A stretch of DNA of 64,000 nucleotides, taken from positions 1 through 64,000 of the forward strand of contig NZ_LZIJ01000073.1 of NCBI RefSeq assembly GCF_001667115.1, given 5' to 3'. The DNA is from Mycobacterium sp. 852002-51163_SCH5372311 (GTDB lineage Bacteria; Actinomycetota; Actinomycetes; Mycobacteriales; Mycobacteriaceae). Position numbers and translations under genes: made by a program. A model generated the notes under the pieces. That model made no database searches and was not told the DNA's origin. It saw only the letters and a list, made by a program, of their open reading frames with translations. This document shows, piece by piece, positions 1-7,606 of this stretch (its first letter is position 1; every line of letters starts with the position of its first letter).

Positions 1-181
1 CTGATATTCGTCGATGATCCGCGCCTCGGCGTGCTCGCTGGCCGCTAGGTGCCCGCGGCCGTTCTGGGTGTAGATCTCGGCCGCCTCGCCACGCTTGCGC
101 GATTCTTTGGCCAACACCTGGATCACCTCGTCGTCGGAGAGTTCTCTGGCCTGCTTGCCGGAGACCTCCGCCGTCTGGATC
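1..181 (-). pseudogene. Inverted internal fragment of a YqeY/GatB-like protein gene
   Basis: Read on the minus strand this stretch encodes the middle of a YqeY-domain protein. It shows an ELSDDEVIQVL segment, a KRGEAAEIYTQNGRG segment and then AASEHAEARIIDEY. The next residues of the family (LPTPLTEAE) are not here but on the plus strand from position 227. The fragment has no start and no stop and runs off the window. YqeY proteins are small (about 150 residues) and related to the tRNA-amidotransferase GatB C-terminal domain. Either the gene is truly rearranged or this is a fold-back sequence at a contig end. Confidence 0.7.
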
Positions 182-226
182 GCGGCCAGCGAGCACGCCG
201 AGGCGCGGATCATCGACGAATATCTG
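1..226. repeat. 45-bp inverted repeat at the left edge
   Basis: Positions 1-45 are the reverse complement of 182-226 with a single mismatch next to the end. The 136 bases between the arms are the antisense of the coding sequence that should precede position 182. The whole arrangement is a fold-back inside one gene, not two unrelated repeats. Confidence 0.85.
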
Positions 227-412
227 CCCACGCCGCTCACCGAGGCCGAGGTGGCCGACGTCGCCGACACCGCCATCGCCGAGGTGGCCGAGGCCATCGG
301 CGAGCGGCCGAGCATGAAGCAGATGGGTTTGGTGATGAAGGCGGCCACCGCGATCGCCGCCGGCAAAGCCGACGGTGCCCGCCTGTCCGCGGCGGTGAAA
401 GAGCGTCTGTAG
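182..412 (+). pseudogene. C-terminal half of YqeY-domain protein (5' end missing)
   Basis: The plus strand from 182 reads AASEHAEARIIDEY, LPTPLTEAEVADV, and then a conserved helical C-terminus ending KERL at a TAG stop. That is the second half of a YqeY/GatB-like protein (Rv3688c-like, next to rsfB in M. tuberculosis from memory). An open frame extends back to 95, but its first 29 codons are antisense to the gene's own middle part, so that start is not credible. About half of the protein (some 76 residues) remains. Codon use is normal for the neighbourhood, so the break looks recent or artefactual. Confidence 0.75.
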
Positions 413-454
413 CCGAATCGTTTGCCCCACCGGCGCACGGGTAACCCTGTCGCT

Positions 455-1441
455 ATGACCAAGTTCGGCTATACCTTGATGACCGAGCAGAGCGGGCCCA
501 AAGACCTTGTGCGGTATGCGGTTTCAGCTGAAGAGTGCGGTTTCGACTTCGAAGTCTGCAGCGATCACTTTTCGCCCTGGCTGGTATCCCAGGGGCACGC
601 CCCCAACGCGTGGGCGGTGCTCGGCGCGGTCGCCCAGATGACTCAGAGGGTGCACCTCTACACCTACGTGACTTGTCCGACGATGCGATATCACCCCGCG
701 ATCGTCGCTCAACAAGCCGCGACCGTACAGATTCTTGCCGACGGACGTTTCACCCTCGGGCTGGGCAGCGGCGAGAACCTCAACGAGCACGTAGTGGGCA
801 AGGGTTGGCCGACCGTCGAGCGCCGACAGGACATGCTGCGAGAAGCCATCAAAATCATCCGCGAGCTGTTCGGCGGGCAACTGGTGAACTGGCGTGGCGA
901 GTATTTTCAGGTCGACTCGGCACGGCTCTGGGATCTGCCCGAGGTGCCGGTCTGCATCGGCGTGGCGATGGCCGGGCCCAAAGGCGTCGACAAATTCGCC
1001 AAGCTCGCCGACCACCTGATTGCCGTACAGCCCGACGAAGAACTTGTCGACGCCTGGCACGCCGCCCGGCAGGCCGCCAACGTGGCCGGCGGCGAACGGG
1101 TGATCGGGCAGATTCCGGTGTGCTGGGACCCCGACCGAGACACCGCCATCGAACGCGCACACGATCAGTTCCGCTGGTTTGGCGGCGGGTGGGCGGTCAA
1201 CGCCGACCTGCCGACGCCCGCCGGTTTCGACGGAGCCACCCAATTCGTACGTCGCGAAGATGTCGCCGAGAGCATTCCGTGCGGCCCGGACCTCGATGCG
1301 ATCGTCGAGGCTGTCCGCCCCTACTTGACGGCCGGGTTCACCGATGTCGCGCTGATCCAGATCGGCGGTGAGACGCAGGACCTGTTTCTCAAGGAAGCCG
1401 CCGAACCGTTGCTCGAGGCGCTGCGCGCCGCGGCTCAGTGA
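455..1441 (+). CDS. F420-dependent LLM-class oxidoreductase (G6PDH-like family)
   Basis: A 328-residue TIM-barrel luciferase-like enzyme that probably uses coenzyme F420 for hydride transfer in the cytoplasm. The N-terminus MTKFGYTLMTEQ, the CSDHFSPWLVSQGHAP segment and the LGLGSGENLNEHV segment are typical of the family related to F420-dependent glucose-6-phosphate dehydrogenase (TIGR03557-like). The substrate cannot be told from sequence. The ATG at 455 begins at the conserved N-terminus; an in-frame TTG at 422 would add 11 unlike residues. A small basic ORF starts inside its stop codon. Confidence is high for the family and low for the substrate. Confidence 0.9.
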   Translation: MTKFGYTLMTEQSGPKDLVRYAVSAEECGFDFEVCSDHFSPWLVSQGHAPNAWAVLGAVAQMTQRVHLYTYVTCPTMRYHPAIVAQQAATVQILADGRFTLGLGSGENLNEHVVGKGWPTVERRQDMLREAIKIIRELFGGQLVNWRGEYFQVDSARLWDLPEVPVCIGVAMAGPKGVDKFAKLADHLIAVQPDEELVDAWHAARQAANVAGGERVIGQIPVCWDPDRDTAIERAHDQFRWFGGGWAVNADLPTPAGFDGATQFVRREDVAESIPCGPDLDAIVEAVRPYLTAGFTDVALIQIGGETQDLFLKEAAEPLLEALRAAAQ

Positions 1442-1572
1442 CCGCGAAGAAGACCGCGAAGAAGACCGCGAAGAAGACCGCGCGTTTGGGCGATGACCGC
1501 TCGGGTATCCGGTTGGCATCGCGGCTGACGGGGCCCCTCCGGCGCCCACCGGTTGAGTTGCAAAGTGACTGA
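1438..1572 (+). CDS. Small basic ORF with KKTA repeats, overlapping the F420 enzyme stop
   Basis: A GTG codon overlaps the TGA of the preceding gene (GTGA), the usual layout for translational coupling. It opens a 44-codon frame: VTAKKTAKKTAKKTAR, then an arginine-rich stretch, ending at TGA 1570-1572. The lysine-alanine-threonine repeats resemble the basic tails of mycobacterial DNA-binding proteins such as TopA and HU. It has no recognisable fold. It could be a real small DNA- or RNA-binding peptide, a tail lost from the upstream enzyme by frameshift, or chance. There is no independent Shine-Dalgarno. Confidence 0.3.
   Translation: MTAKKTAKKTAKKTARLGDDRSGIRLASRLTGPLRRPPVELQSD
1441..1482 (+). 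repeat. 3.5 copies of a 12-bp tandem repeat
   Basis: The unit ACCGCGAAGAAG is repeated exactly at 1441, 1453 and 1465, followed by half a unit. In the GTG-initiated small ORF each unit encodes TAKK. Perfect identity between units suggests recent slippage, so the copy number may vary between strains. Confidence 0.85.
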
Positions 1573-1642
1573 GAGAGAACACTTTCGAATCAACTGCGTG
1601 AAAGCCGTTCTGAGTCGCTGGCTGCACTGAAGGAGAATACCG

Positions 1643-2206
1643 ATGTCACAAGGATTACAAGGTAAAAAGATCGCTATCCTGGCCGCCGACGGAGTGGAGA
1701 AAGTCGAACTCGAGCAACCGCGCGCGGCATTGAGGCAGGCGGGAGCCCAGGTCGAGGTGCTTTCGCTGAGACGCGGCGAGATACAAGCGCGCAACCACGA
1801 TCTCGAGCCCGCTGGCGCATTTGCTGTCGATCGCGCGGTATCAGATGCGAAGCCAGACGAATTCGACGGGTTGGTGCTTCCCGGTGGCACGGTAAACCCG
1901 GACAAACTGCGCAAAGACGAGTCCGCGGTCGCCTTCGTACGCGACTTCGTCGAGTCCGGAAAGCCGGTCGCGGCGATCTGTCACGGCCCGTGGACGCTGG
2001 TCGAAGCCGGTGTCACGGCGGGACGAACGATGACCTGCTACGCGAGCATCCGCACCGACCTGCGAAACGCCGGCGCCAATGTGGTCGATGAGGAAGTAGT
2101 CGTCGACGGCAATCTGATCACGAGTCGCTCGCCGTCCGATCTTCCAGCATTTTGCTCGACGATTGTCAAGCAATTCGCTCACGTCTCTACGGGCTCGCCG
2201 CGATAG
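1643..2206 (+). CDS. DJ-1/PfpI family protein (type 1 glutamine amidotransferase-like)
   Basis: A 187-residue single-domain DJ-1/PfpI protein. The nucleophile-elbow cysteine lies in AICHGPW, after the LVLPGGTVNPD loop, and the N-terminal KKIAILAADGVEKVEL strand carries the conserved acidic residue (E near 22). Members act as intracellular proteases, glyoxalases or protein deglycases and are often stress-induced. The specific activity cannot be assigned here. The start is set by AAGGAGAAT about 8 bases upstream of the ATG. It stands alone between an F420 enzyme and the methyltransferase, in a block that looks stress-related. Confidence 0.9.
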   Translation: MSQGLQGKKIAILAADGVEKVELEQPRAALRQAGAQVEVLSLRRGEIQARNHDLEPAGAFAVDRAVSDAKPDEFDGLVLPGGTVNPDKLRKDESAVAFVRDFVESGKPVAAICHGPWTLVEAGVTAGRTMTCYASIRTDLRNAGANVVDEEVVVDGNLITSRSPSDLPAFCSTIVKQFAHVSTGSPR

Positions 2207-2225
2207 GCGCCAAGACGGCCGCCGG

Positions 2226-2251
2226 GGTTTAAAGCAGCGGTTTGCGGGCAT
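2226..2251 (+). promoter_or_regulatory. Candidate SigF-type promoter upstream of the methyltransferase-CDGSH pair
   Basis: GGTTT at 2226-2230, a 15-base spacer and GGGCAT at 2246-2251 match the mycobacterial SigF pattern (GGTTT, 15-17 bases, GGGTAT) with one mismatch. It ends about 65 bases before the start of the downstream gene. This is pattern matching by eye only; such a short motif can occur by chance. Confidence 0.3.
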
Positions 2252-2316
2252 TAATCTGTGGTGCCGTAATCGCGGTTCGATCGGATTGAGCGCGGACATT
2301 CACCGAAAGGCCTACG

Positions 2317-3009
2317 TTGACGACCACCTATCAAGTGGCGGATGCCGCCTTGCCCGCCGTCAGCGTCTACCAGCCACAATACGATTCGCGGCTGTTGGTG
2401 GACACGATGAAGTGGACCGGAATTGTCGAGGGGCGACGGGTTCTCGATCTGTGTACCGGAAGCGGTTTCGTCGCGATCGCTGCCGCCGAAATGGGCTGTG
2501 CCAGCGTGACTGCCTTCGACATCTGCCCACACGCCGTACGGTGCTCGCGTGACAATGCCGTTCACGCCGGGGTGGATGTCGATGTCCGCGAGGGTTCGTG
2601 GACGAGGGCCTTCGACTGCGCTCAGTTCGATGTCGTGCTGTCCAATCCGCCGTACGTGCCGACACCGCCCATCGACGACGCCGACTTGATCGCTCCCAGC
2701 GCCGGCCCGTCCTGGGCGTTCAACGCCGGTCCCGACGGGCGCCTGGTGCTCGACCCGTTGTGCGAGTCAGCGACAAAGCTGTTGTGTCACGGTGGATCCC
2801 TGCTATTGGTGCAGTCGGCCTTCGCCGGTGTGCAACAGTCGCTGGACTGCCTGCGCTCCACCGGACTGCACGCCAGAGTCGTTGCCTCCCAATGGGTTCC
2901 GTTCGGCCCGGTATTGTCTGCCCGGGCACGGTGGCTGGAGGACACGGGCCAGCTGCGGCGCGGCTGCCGCAAAGAAGAGCTGGTTGTCATTCGGGCTGAA
3001 AAGCCATGA
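2317..3009 (+). CDS. HemK/PrmC-like class I SAM-dependent methyltransferase
   Basis: A 230-residue Rossmann-fold methyltransferase. Motif I is VLDLCTGSGFVAIAAA (near 43-58), an acidic residue follows in TAFDI, and the NPPY catalytic motif is at about 109-112 in VLSNPPYVPTPP. NPPY enzymes of the HemK2/PrmC type methylate glutamine side chains or planar nitrogens. It is shorter than PrmC and lacks the PrmC N-terminal helical domain, so the substrate is not the release factor by default. The start is TTG at 2317. Its stop overlaps the next gene by 4 bases, so the two are probably translated together. Confidence 0.85.
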   Translation: MTTTYQVADAALPAVSVYQPQYDSRLLVDTMKWTGIVEGRRVLDLCTGSGFVAIAAAEMGCASVTAFDICPHAVRCSRDNAVHAGVDVDVREGSWTRAFDCAQFDVVLSNPPYVPTPPIDDADLIAPSAGPSWAFNAGPDGRLVLDPLCESATKLLCHGGSLLLVQSAFAGVQQSLDCLRSTGLHARVVASQWVPFGPVLSARARWLEDTGQLRRGCRKEELVVIRAEKP

Positions 3010-3200
3010 CCACCACCCGGGTGCAAGTGGTGCCCAAGGGCCCGGTGCTGATTTCGGGTCCGGTGCGCATCGAGATGCCAGACGGCGGTGTGGTCGAGTC
3101 CGATCGGTTCATGGTGGCGGTCTGCACGTGTGCGCGGAGCAAGGAATATCCGCTGTGTGACACCAGCCACCGGCGTTGCCGGATCACCGAAAAGCGTTGA
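3006..3200 (+). CDS. CDGSH-type iron-sulfur protein
   Basis: A 64-residue protein with one mitoNEET-like cluster motif, CTCARSKEYPLCDTSH (positions 40-55). This gives three cysteines and one histidine to hold a [2Fe-2S] cluster; the usual CDGSH is CDTSH here. It is soluble with no membrane segment, so it may act as an electron or cluster carrier. The ATG overlaps the methyltransferase stop (ATGA). The convergent neighbour 9 bases away is a diiron oxidase-like protein, which is a plausible redox partner. Confidence 0.85.
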   Translation: MTTTRVQVVPKGPVLISGPVRIEMPDGGVVESDRFMVAVCTCARSKEYPLCDTSHRRCRITEKR

Positions 3201-3209
3201 AGCCGACGG

Positions 3210-4304
3210 CTAAACAGGCCGCCGTAGCGATGACTGGTTCAGCTTCCAGCACACCATGAGATTGTCCGCCAAGCGATTCTCCACCACGGCATGTGCGCGC
3301 ATGCCGAAGACGATGTCGCGGTCCAGCTGCGGCTCGCGTGCGACCAGGTCGCCGACGACGTCGAGGCGCACCACCTGTTCGTGTACCGCGTCAGCCTCGA
3401 CGTGCTCCTGGTAGAACGCGACGCAGGCCGCTGGCGCCTCCATGCGCTGCAACGCCTGGACCATCCGTCGGGAACCCGGGGGTGAGGTGATCTCGGTGGC
3501 GGCGAAGTGCCCGATCGCGGCACCGCGCAGCCACCGGTGCAGGCCGAACATCGACATCAAGTTCACCACCGCCAGTGATTCGGCGGGAACCGCATCCAGA
3601 TACCCCAGATAGCGCGAATCCAGGTCGGCCGCTGCCATCAGATCGGCGAACAGTTGCTGATGCAGGCGCGCGGCCTGCCCGGCGCCGTACTCGTCGTATT
3701 CGACCGCAACGAACGCCGCCTTGGCGCGGCCCGTCAGGCGCGGGATCACCCAGGCGTGCGGATCGCCTTCCTTGAGGTGATACAGCGACCGGTGTACGAA
3801 GTATTCGCGCATTTGCTGCCAGCTGCCCTCATCGCGCAAATGGTACGACGGTCCGTTGCCGTCCACGGGCTCGATGGACAGCGCCTCCATTTCGGCCGTC
3901 GCACTGTCGCCGGGTTCCATGTGGCCGACGTCACGGCGTACCTCCGCCAGGAAAGCGCGTTCCAATTCGGCGCGCAGTCCCAGCAGCGCCGGATTCCACT
4001 CCCATGTGGGGTCGATGCCGGCAAAACCCCGGTAGTGCAGCTCGTAGCACATGTACAGGGCCAGCTGCAGGTCGAGACCGTAAGGGTCCGAGTCGCGCAC
4101 CGATGCACCGATGCGAGTCAATTGATCGCGCAACGACGGCCCGGTCAGGGCACGGCGCACGGTCATCGAGAGCGGTCCATTCGCCGCCGGCAGGGCCGGT
4201 TCGACGGTGGTCGGTGCGCTAGTCACCCCGGTGAGATACCCGCTATCGGACCTGGCAAACGGGTGCGACCTGACGTCGCGGTCGGAATGCACGCCAAATC
4301 TCAT
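3210..4304 (-). CDS. Haem-oxygenase-like diiron (iron-containing redox enzyme) family protein
   Basis: A 364-residue helical protein of the iron-containing redox enzyme family (HDO fold; members include UndA- and SznF-type oxygenases). Candidate metal ligands are visible in three helices: YELHYRGF (87-94), EYDEYGAG with a following LHQQLF (202-218), and FYQEHVEADAVHE (297-309). The first 45 or so residues are low-similarity and probably disordered. The ATG at 4304 has GAAAGG upstream. It starts only 15 bases after the RsbU-type hybrid stops, so it is very likely the last gene of the stressosome operon. The substrate is unknown. Confidence 0.85.
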   Translation of the reverse strand: MRFGVHSDRDVRSHPFARSDSGYLTGVTSAPTTVEPALPAANGPLSMTVRRALTGPSLRDQLTRIGASVRDSDPYGLDLQLALYMCYELHYRGFAGIDPTWEWNPALLGLRAELERAFLAEVRRDVGHMEPGDSATAEMEALSIEPVDGNGPSYHLRDEGSWQQMREYFVHRSLYHLKEGDPHAWVIPRLTGRAKAAFVAVEYDEYGAGQAARLHQQLFADLMAAADLDSRYLGYLDAVPAESLAVVNLMSMFGLHRWLRGAAIGHFAATEITSPPGSRRMVQALQRMEAPAACVAFYQEHVEADAVHEQVVRLDVVGDLVAREPQLDRDIVFGMRAHAVVENRLADNLMVCWKLNQSSLRRPV

Positions 4305-4319
4305 GTGCGGCTGGCCTTT

Positions 4320-6548
4320 CTAGTGCTCACGCACTGCGGGGAGCCGGAATCGCACGTTCACGGTGGTTCCGGCCGGTTCGCTGTCCACGTCAACCGAGTC
4401 GGCCATCGCCCTGATCAGCATCAGGCCGCGGCCGCTGCTGCCGGGGTGGGCGGCCGGTGTTTGCCAAGATCCGGTGTCGGCCACCCGCGCCCGGACTTCG
4501 TTCTCCACGCAGTCGACCTCCAGCTGCATTGTTCCGGTGCGTTGGCCGGCGTAGGCATGCTCGATGACGTTGGTGCACGCTTCGTTGACGACCAGCACCA
4601 CGTCGGCGGACAGCTCGTCGGGCACCTCGGCGCCGCGCAGCCAACCGCTCAGCCGGTGCCGGATCGCTGCCAGCTGATTGGCCGTCGCGTCGCATTCGAT
4701 CCGAAGTGGCGCTGATTGGTGTCGGTAGATCACCATCGCGACGTCGTCGTCATAACCGGGCGGGGGAGCCAATTCACTTAGCACCGCATCCGCGACGGCG
4801 TCCAGCGGCAGCTTCATCGTTTCTGCCAAAACGTCTGCCGCGCGCCCGATCCCGTCGTCGATGGACTCGTGTTTGCGCTCGACCAGACCATCGGTGAACA
4901 GCATCAGCGTCGACCCGGACGGCAGCACCTGCGTGGCCTGCGGGCGCGGTCCTTCCCGCCGCACCGCGAGCGGCACCGACCGGGCGCCGGTCACAACGGT
5001 GGTCCCCGATTCGGTATCCGGCCCGGCCGTGGCAAGGATCGCGGGCATGTGCCCGGCGTTGCTGTACTCCAAGATCCCGGATTCGGTGTCCAGAATCGCC
5101 AAGAACACCGTGGTGCAATACGCATCCGGAATCAGGGCCGCCGCCGAGTCGAGTTGCTCGAGCAACACCGCCGGTTGGTCGGCGGTCAGCAACAGCGCGC
5201 GCGCCGAGCTGCGCAGTTGACCCATGATGGCCGCGGCCGGCAGCCCACGACCCACGCAGTCGCCGACGACGATGCCGATGCGGTGATCTCCCAGCGGCAG
5301 CACGTCGTACCAGTCGCCGCCGATCTCCAACGGCGGAACAGCGGGCTCGTAGCGCACAGCGAAACCCGGTGGAGGCTGCAGCGACGGCAGCATCGTGCGC
5401 TGCAGGGTCAGTGATGTCTCGCGGGCAATCTCGAACTGGCGCACATGCTGAACCGCCAGGCTGAGGTGGCCGACGAGTACCGTGACCAACAACCGGTCCT
5501 CCGCACTCACCCAGCGAGGTACCCGCAGCTCGAGCCACAGCGCGACGTCTGCTGCGCCGGACAGCACCGCAACCATGCCACGTGCCTTACTCGGATCGTC
5601 CGGCCACTCCGCCGTCCTGGCCGTCAGCGGCAATTGATTGCGGGCATCCTGAAATGTCTGGCGCAGCAACGGATCCAGTTCATGCCAACTCGATACCGAC
5701 GGTTCCCCGGCGGCTTGAATGGTTGGTTCGCCGTCGCCCGGCGGCCAGATGGCGGCTACCACCCGCTGCACGTCGACGGCTGTGCGGCATTCGTCGAGGG
5801 TGATCGACAGCACCTCGGCAAGGCTCTTGGCCACCGTAACGGCAGTCGCCAGTCGCAGCACGGCGCTTTCCCGTGCCGCGAACGCCCGCTGGGCGGTGAT
5901 GTCGCGAATCGTTCCGACGAATACACCTTGGTCCGTGCCGGATTCGCGCACCTCGTTGATGCTGACCGCCACCCATGCCAGACGCCCGTCCTGGCGGCGA
6001 ATCGGGGTCTCGTATTCCGCGCTGCCCTCGCGCGAGACTCGATCTGTTTGCTGGGCGGCCGTTTTCTTGTCCACCAGCCACGGGTGCGGCCACGCGTAGG
6101 GCATGCCCTCCGGCGGAAAGCCGGTGATCTCGGCGAAGGCAGCGTTCATCTCGACGACGGCGCCGTGCTGATCGGCGACGAAAAACCCCTCCTGCAACGA
6201 ATTCACCAGGGCAGTACGGAATTTGTCGCGGTCGGCCAGCCCCTCGGCGCGGGCGCGCTGTTCCTCGTAACGCCGGGTGCCGTCCAGATAGCCGCGGGTC
6301 ACCACGTCGAGCGCGGCCAGCGTCTGCAACAGGAATTCCACCGCGGCGGGCGGGTCGAAGTCGGGATACTTTGACAGCTTCTCGATTTGGGCGAAGTGAT
6401 TCTCGATGATCTCGAGCATGCTGATTTGCTCTTGTAAGGCCCGCCGGCCGAGCTCATGGCCGACGGCCAGGCTGTCCTCGTCGTGTGTGTCCAGGTAGGT
6501 TTTCAGCGCGGTCACGTACTGGGCGTGAAAGTCGTTGCTGTCGTTCAT
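4320..6548 (-). CDS. RsbU-PAS-GAF-PP2C-HATPase hybrid phosphatase/kinase
   Basis: A 742-residue cytoplasmic signalling protein. Residues 1-90 resemble the RsbU N-terminal domain that binds RsbT (VGHELGRRALQEQISMLE segment). A PAS domain (about 105-225) and a GAF-like domain (about 230-375) follow. The SpoIIE-type PP2C phosphatase (about 395-610) has GGDWYD, GDCVGRG and DDDVAMV metal-binding motifs. A C-terminal HATPase_c of the RsbW type (about 620-735) has the NEACTNVIEHAY N-box and GRGLMLI. One chain thus joins a phosphatase and an anti-sigma-like kinase. Unlike Rv1364c of M. tuberculosis it has no fused STAS domain, so it needs a separate STAS partner such as RsfB. Confidence 0.9.
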   Translation of the reverse strand: MNDSNDFHAQYVTALKTYLDTHDEDSLAVGHELGRRALQEQISMLEIIENHFAQIEKLSKYPDFDPPAAVEFLLQTLAALDVVTRGYLDGTRRYEEQRARAEGLADRDKFRTALVNSLQEGFFVADQHGAVVEMNAAFAEITGFPPEGMPYAWPHPWLVDKKTAAQQTDRVSREGSAEYETPIRRQDGRLAWVAVSINEVRESGTDQGVFVGTIRDITAQRAFAARESAVLRLATAVTVAKSLAEVLSITLDECRTAVDVQRVVAAIWPPGDGEPTIQAAGEPSVSSWHELDPLLRQTFQDARNQLPLTARTAEWPDDPSKARGMVAVLSGAADVALWLELRVPRWVSAEDRLLVTVLVGHLSLAVQHVRQFEIARETSLTLQRTMLPSLQPPPGFAVRYEPAVPPLEIGGDWYDVLPLGDHRIGIVVGDCVGRGLPAAAIMGQLRSSARALLLTADQPAVLLEQLDSAAALIPDAYCTTVFLAILDTESGILEYSNAGHMPAILATAGPDTESGTTVVTGARSVPLAVRREGPRPQATQVLPSGSTLMLFTDGLVERKHESIDDGIGRAADVLAETMKLPLDAVADAVLSELAPPPGYDDDVAMVIYRHQSAPLRIECDATANQLAAIRHRLSGWLRGAEVPDELSADVVLVVNEACTNVIEHAYAGQRTGTMQLEVDCVENEVRARVADTGSWQTPAAHPGSSGRGLMLIRAMADSVDVDSEPAGTTVNVRFRLPAVREH

Positions 6549-6555
6549 ATCTGAC

Positions 6556-7194
6556 TCATATCGAGGTGCCCCGGTGTCGTGCGGCCAGCACCATCGCGTC
6601 GTCCGACTCCTTGGCGTGTTTTTCCAGTATCTGCGAGGCGATCTGGGGGGCGGTAGCGGCGAAGTCGATGTGGTCCAAGTGATCTTCGGCGATGCCGTCG
6701 CTGGCGATCAGGAGCAGATCGCCGGTGCGTATCGGAACCACTTGCGCGGGTGCTATATCCGGTATTCGGTAGCCGACGATGCCGGCGGTAAGACGGGCAG
6801 AAGAACGCACCCGGATGCCGGTGGCCGCCTTGGCAACCAGATTGGCGCTGACGTTTCCCACTCCGGTCCACGACAGTTCACCGGCCTCGAAATCGATGCG
6901 CGCCAAGGTCATCGCCGCCCCTCTGGTGCGGGACAAGACGCGGTGGCAGAGCTGGATCAGCACGTCGAGCCGTTCTGCGCAAGCGTCCTTGAGCACGTCC
7001 ACCCCGGTGGTCGCCGCGGTCGCGGCGGACGGACCGTGACCGAGTCCGTCCAGTAAGCCGAACAACGCCGCCGAATCACCCACACCGATCGCCAACGATT
7101 GGTCGCCGCAGGCATACTCGCCGGGACGGGGTCGTCCGGCCATCGCCCACTCGATGGGCCCCAATCGGCCCTGGTCACGCAAATGGTCACGCAC
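6556..7194 (-). CDS. rsbX: RsbX-like PP2C (SpoIIE-type) phosphatase
   Basis: A 212-residue stand-alone SpoIIE-family phosphatase. Metal-binding motifs are ACGDQSL (about 28-34), LLDGLGHGPSA (about 47-57), IASDGI and a C-terminal DDAMVL. By length and operon position it matches RsbX, which dephosphorylates RsbS and RsbR and resets the stressosome. The start is GTG at 7194, overlapping the end of rsbT by 8 bases. It lies 8 bases ahead of the RsbU-type hybrid, so the operon is tightly coupled. Confidence 0.88.
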   Translation of the reverse strand: MRDHLRDQGRLGPIEWAMAGRPRPGEYACGDQSLAIGVGDSAALFGLLDGLGHGPSAATAATTGVDVLKDACAERLDVLIQLCHRVLSRTRGAAMTLARIDFEAGELSWTGVGNVSANLVAKAATGIRVRSSARLTAGIVGYRIPDIAPAQVVPIRTGDLLLIASDGIAEDHLDHIDFAATAPQIASQILEKHAKESDDAMVLAARHRGTSI

Positions 7195-7606
7195 GGGCAG
7201 GGACCCACTTCCACATCTCGACTACGGTTCCCTGGCCAAGCGTGGATTCCACCAGCAAACGGTCCATCAACCGGCGCGCCCCCGGTAAGCCCAGGCCGAG
7301 CCCGCGCCCGGTGGAGTACCCCTCTTCCATGGCGCGGTCGATGTCGGCGATGCCGGGCCCGTCGTCCTCGGCGCGTACCACCAGTGCCGTGCGGCCCTCC
7401 CGGTCGGCCACCGCCACCCGAACCGCGCCGCGACCGGCATAGCTGGTGATGTTGCGTGCGACTTCCGAGATCGCGGTGGCGATCATGGTGACGTCGGTCA
7501 GCGAGAATCCAAGATCTAAGGCGAGCTCATGTCCGGCTTTGCGGGCGTCGACGATGTCGTCGGGGTTGTTAATGTCGACGACCACAACTTCCCGGTCACC
7601 CGCCAC
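7187..7606 (-). CDS. rsbT: RsbT-like serine/threonine switch kinase
   Basis: A GHKL-type kinase of about 139 residues, close to the 133 of Bacillus RsbT. The N-box is ISEVARNITSYAG, the G1 box is DDGPGI, and the glycine-rich lid is TGRGLGLGLPGARRLMD. In the classical system RsbT phosphorylates RsbR and RsbS, leaves the stressosome and activates RsbU. GTG at 7606 is preferred because it matches the family N-terminus; a TTG at 7633 would add 9 residues and overlap rsbS by 38 bases. No good Shine-Dalgarno is visible, so translation is probably coupled to rsbS. Confidence 0.9.
   Translation of the reverse strand: MAGDREVVVVDINNPDDIVDARKAGHELALDLGFSLTDVTMIATAISEVARNITSYAGRGAVRVAVADREGRTALVVRAEDDGPGIADIDRAMEEGYSTGRGLGLGLPGARRLMDRLLVESTLGQGTVVEMWKWVPARA

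Noticed and set aside
95-181. N-terminal extension of the YqeY frame (29 residues before AASEHAEA)
   Set aside because: It is the antisense of the gene's own middle part within the inverted repeat, so it is not a genuine N-terminus.
524-1627. Long minus-strand frame opposite the F420 enzyme
   Set aside because: It mirrors the plus-strand gene, is Arg/Ser-rich and has no family pattern; the plus-strand protein matches a known family along its whole length.
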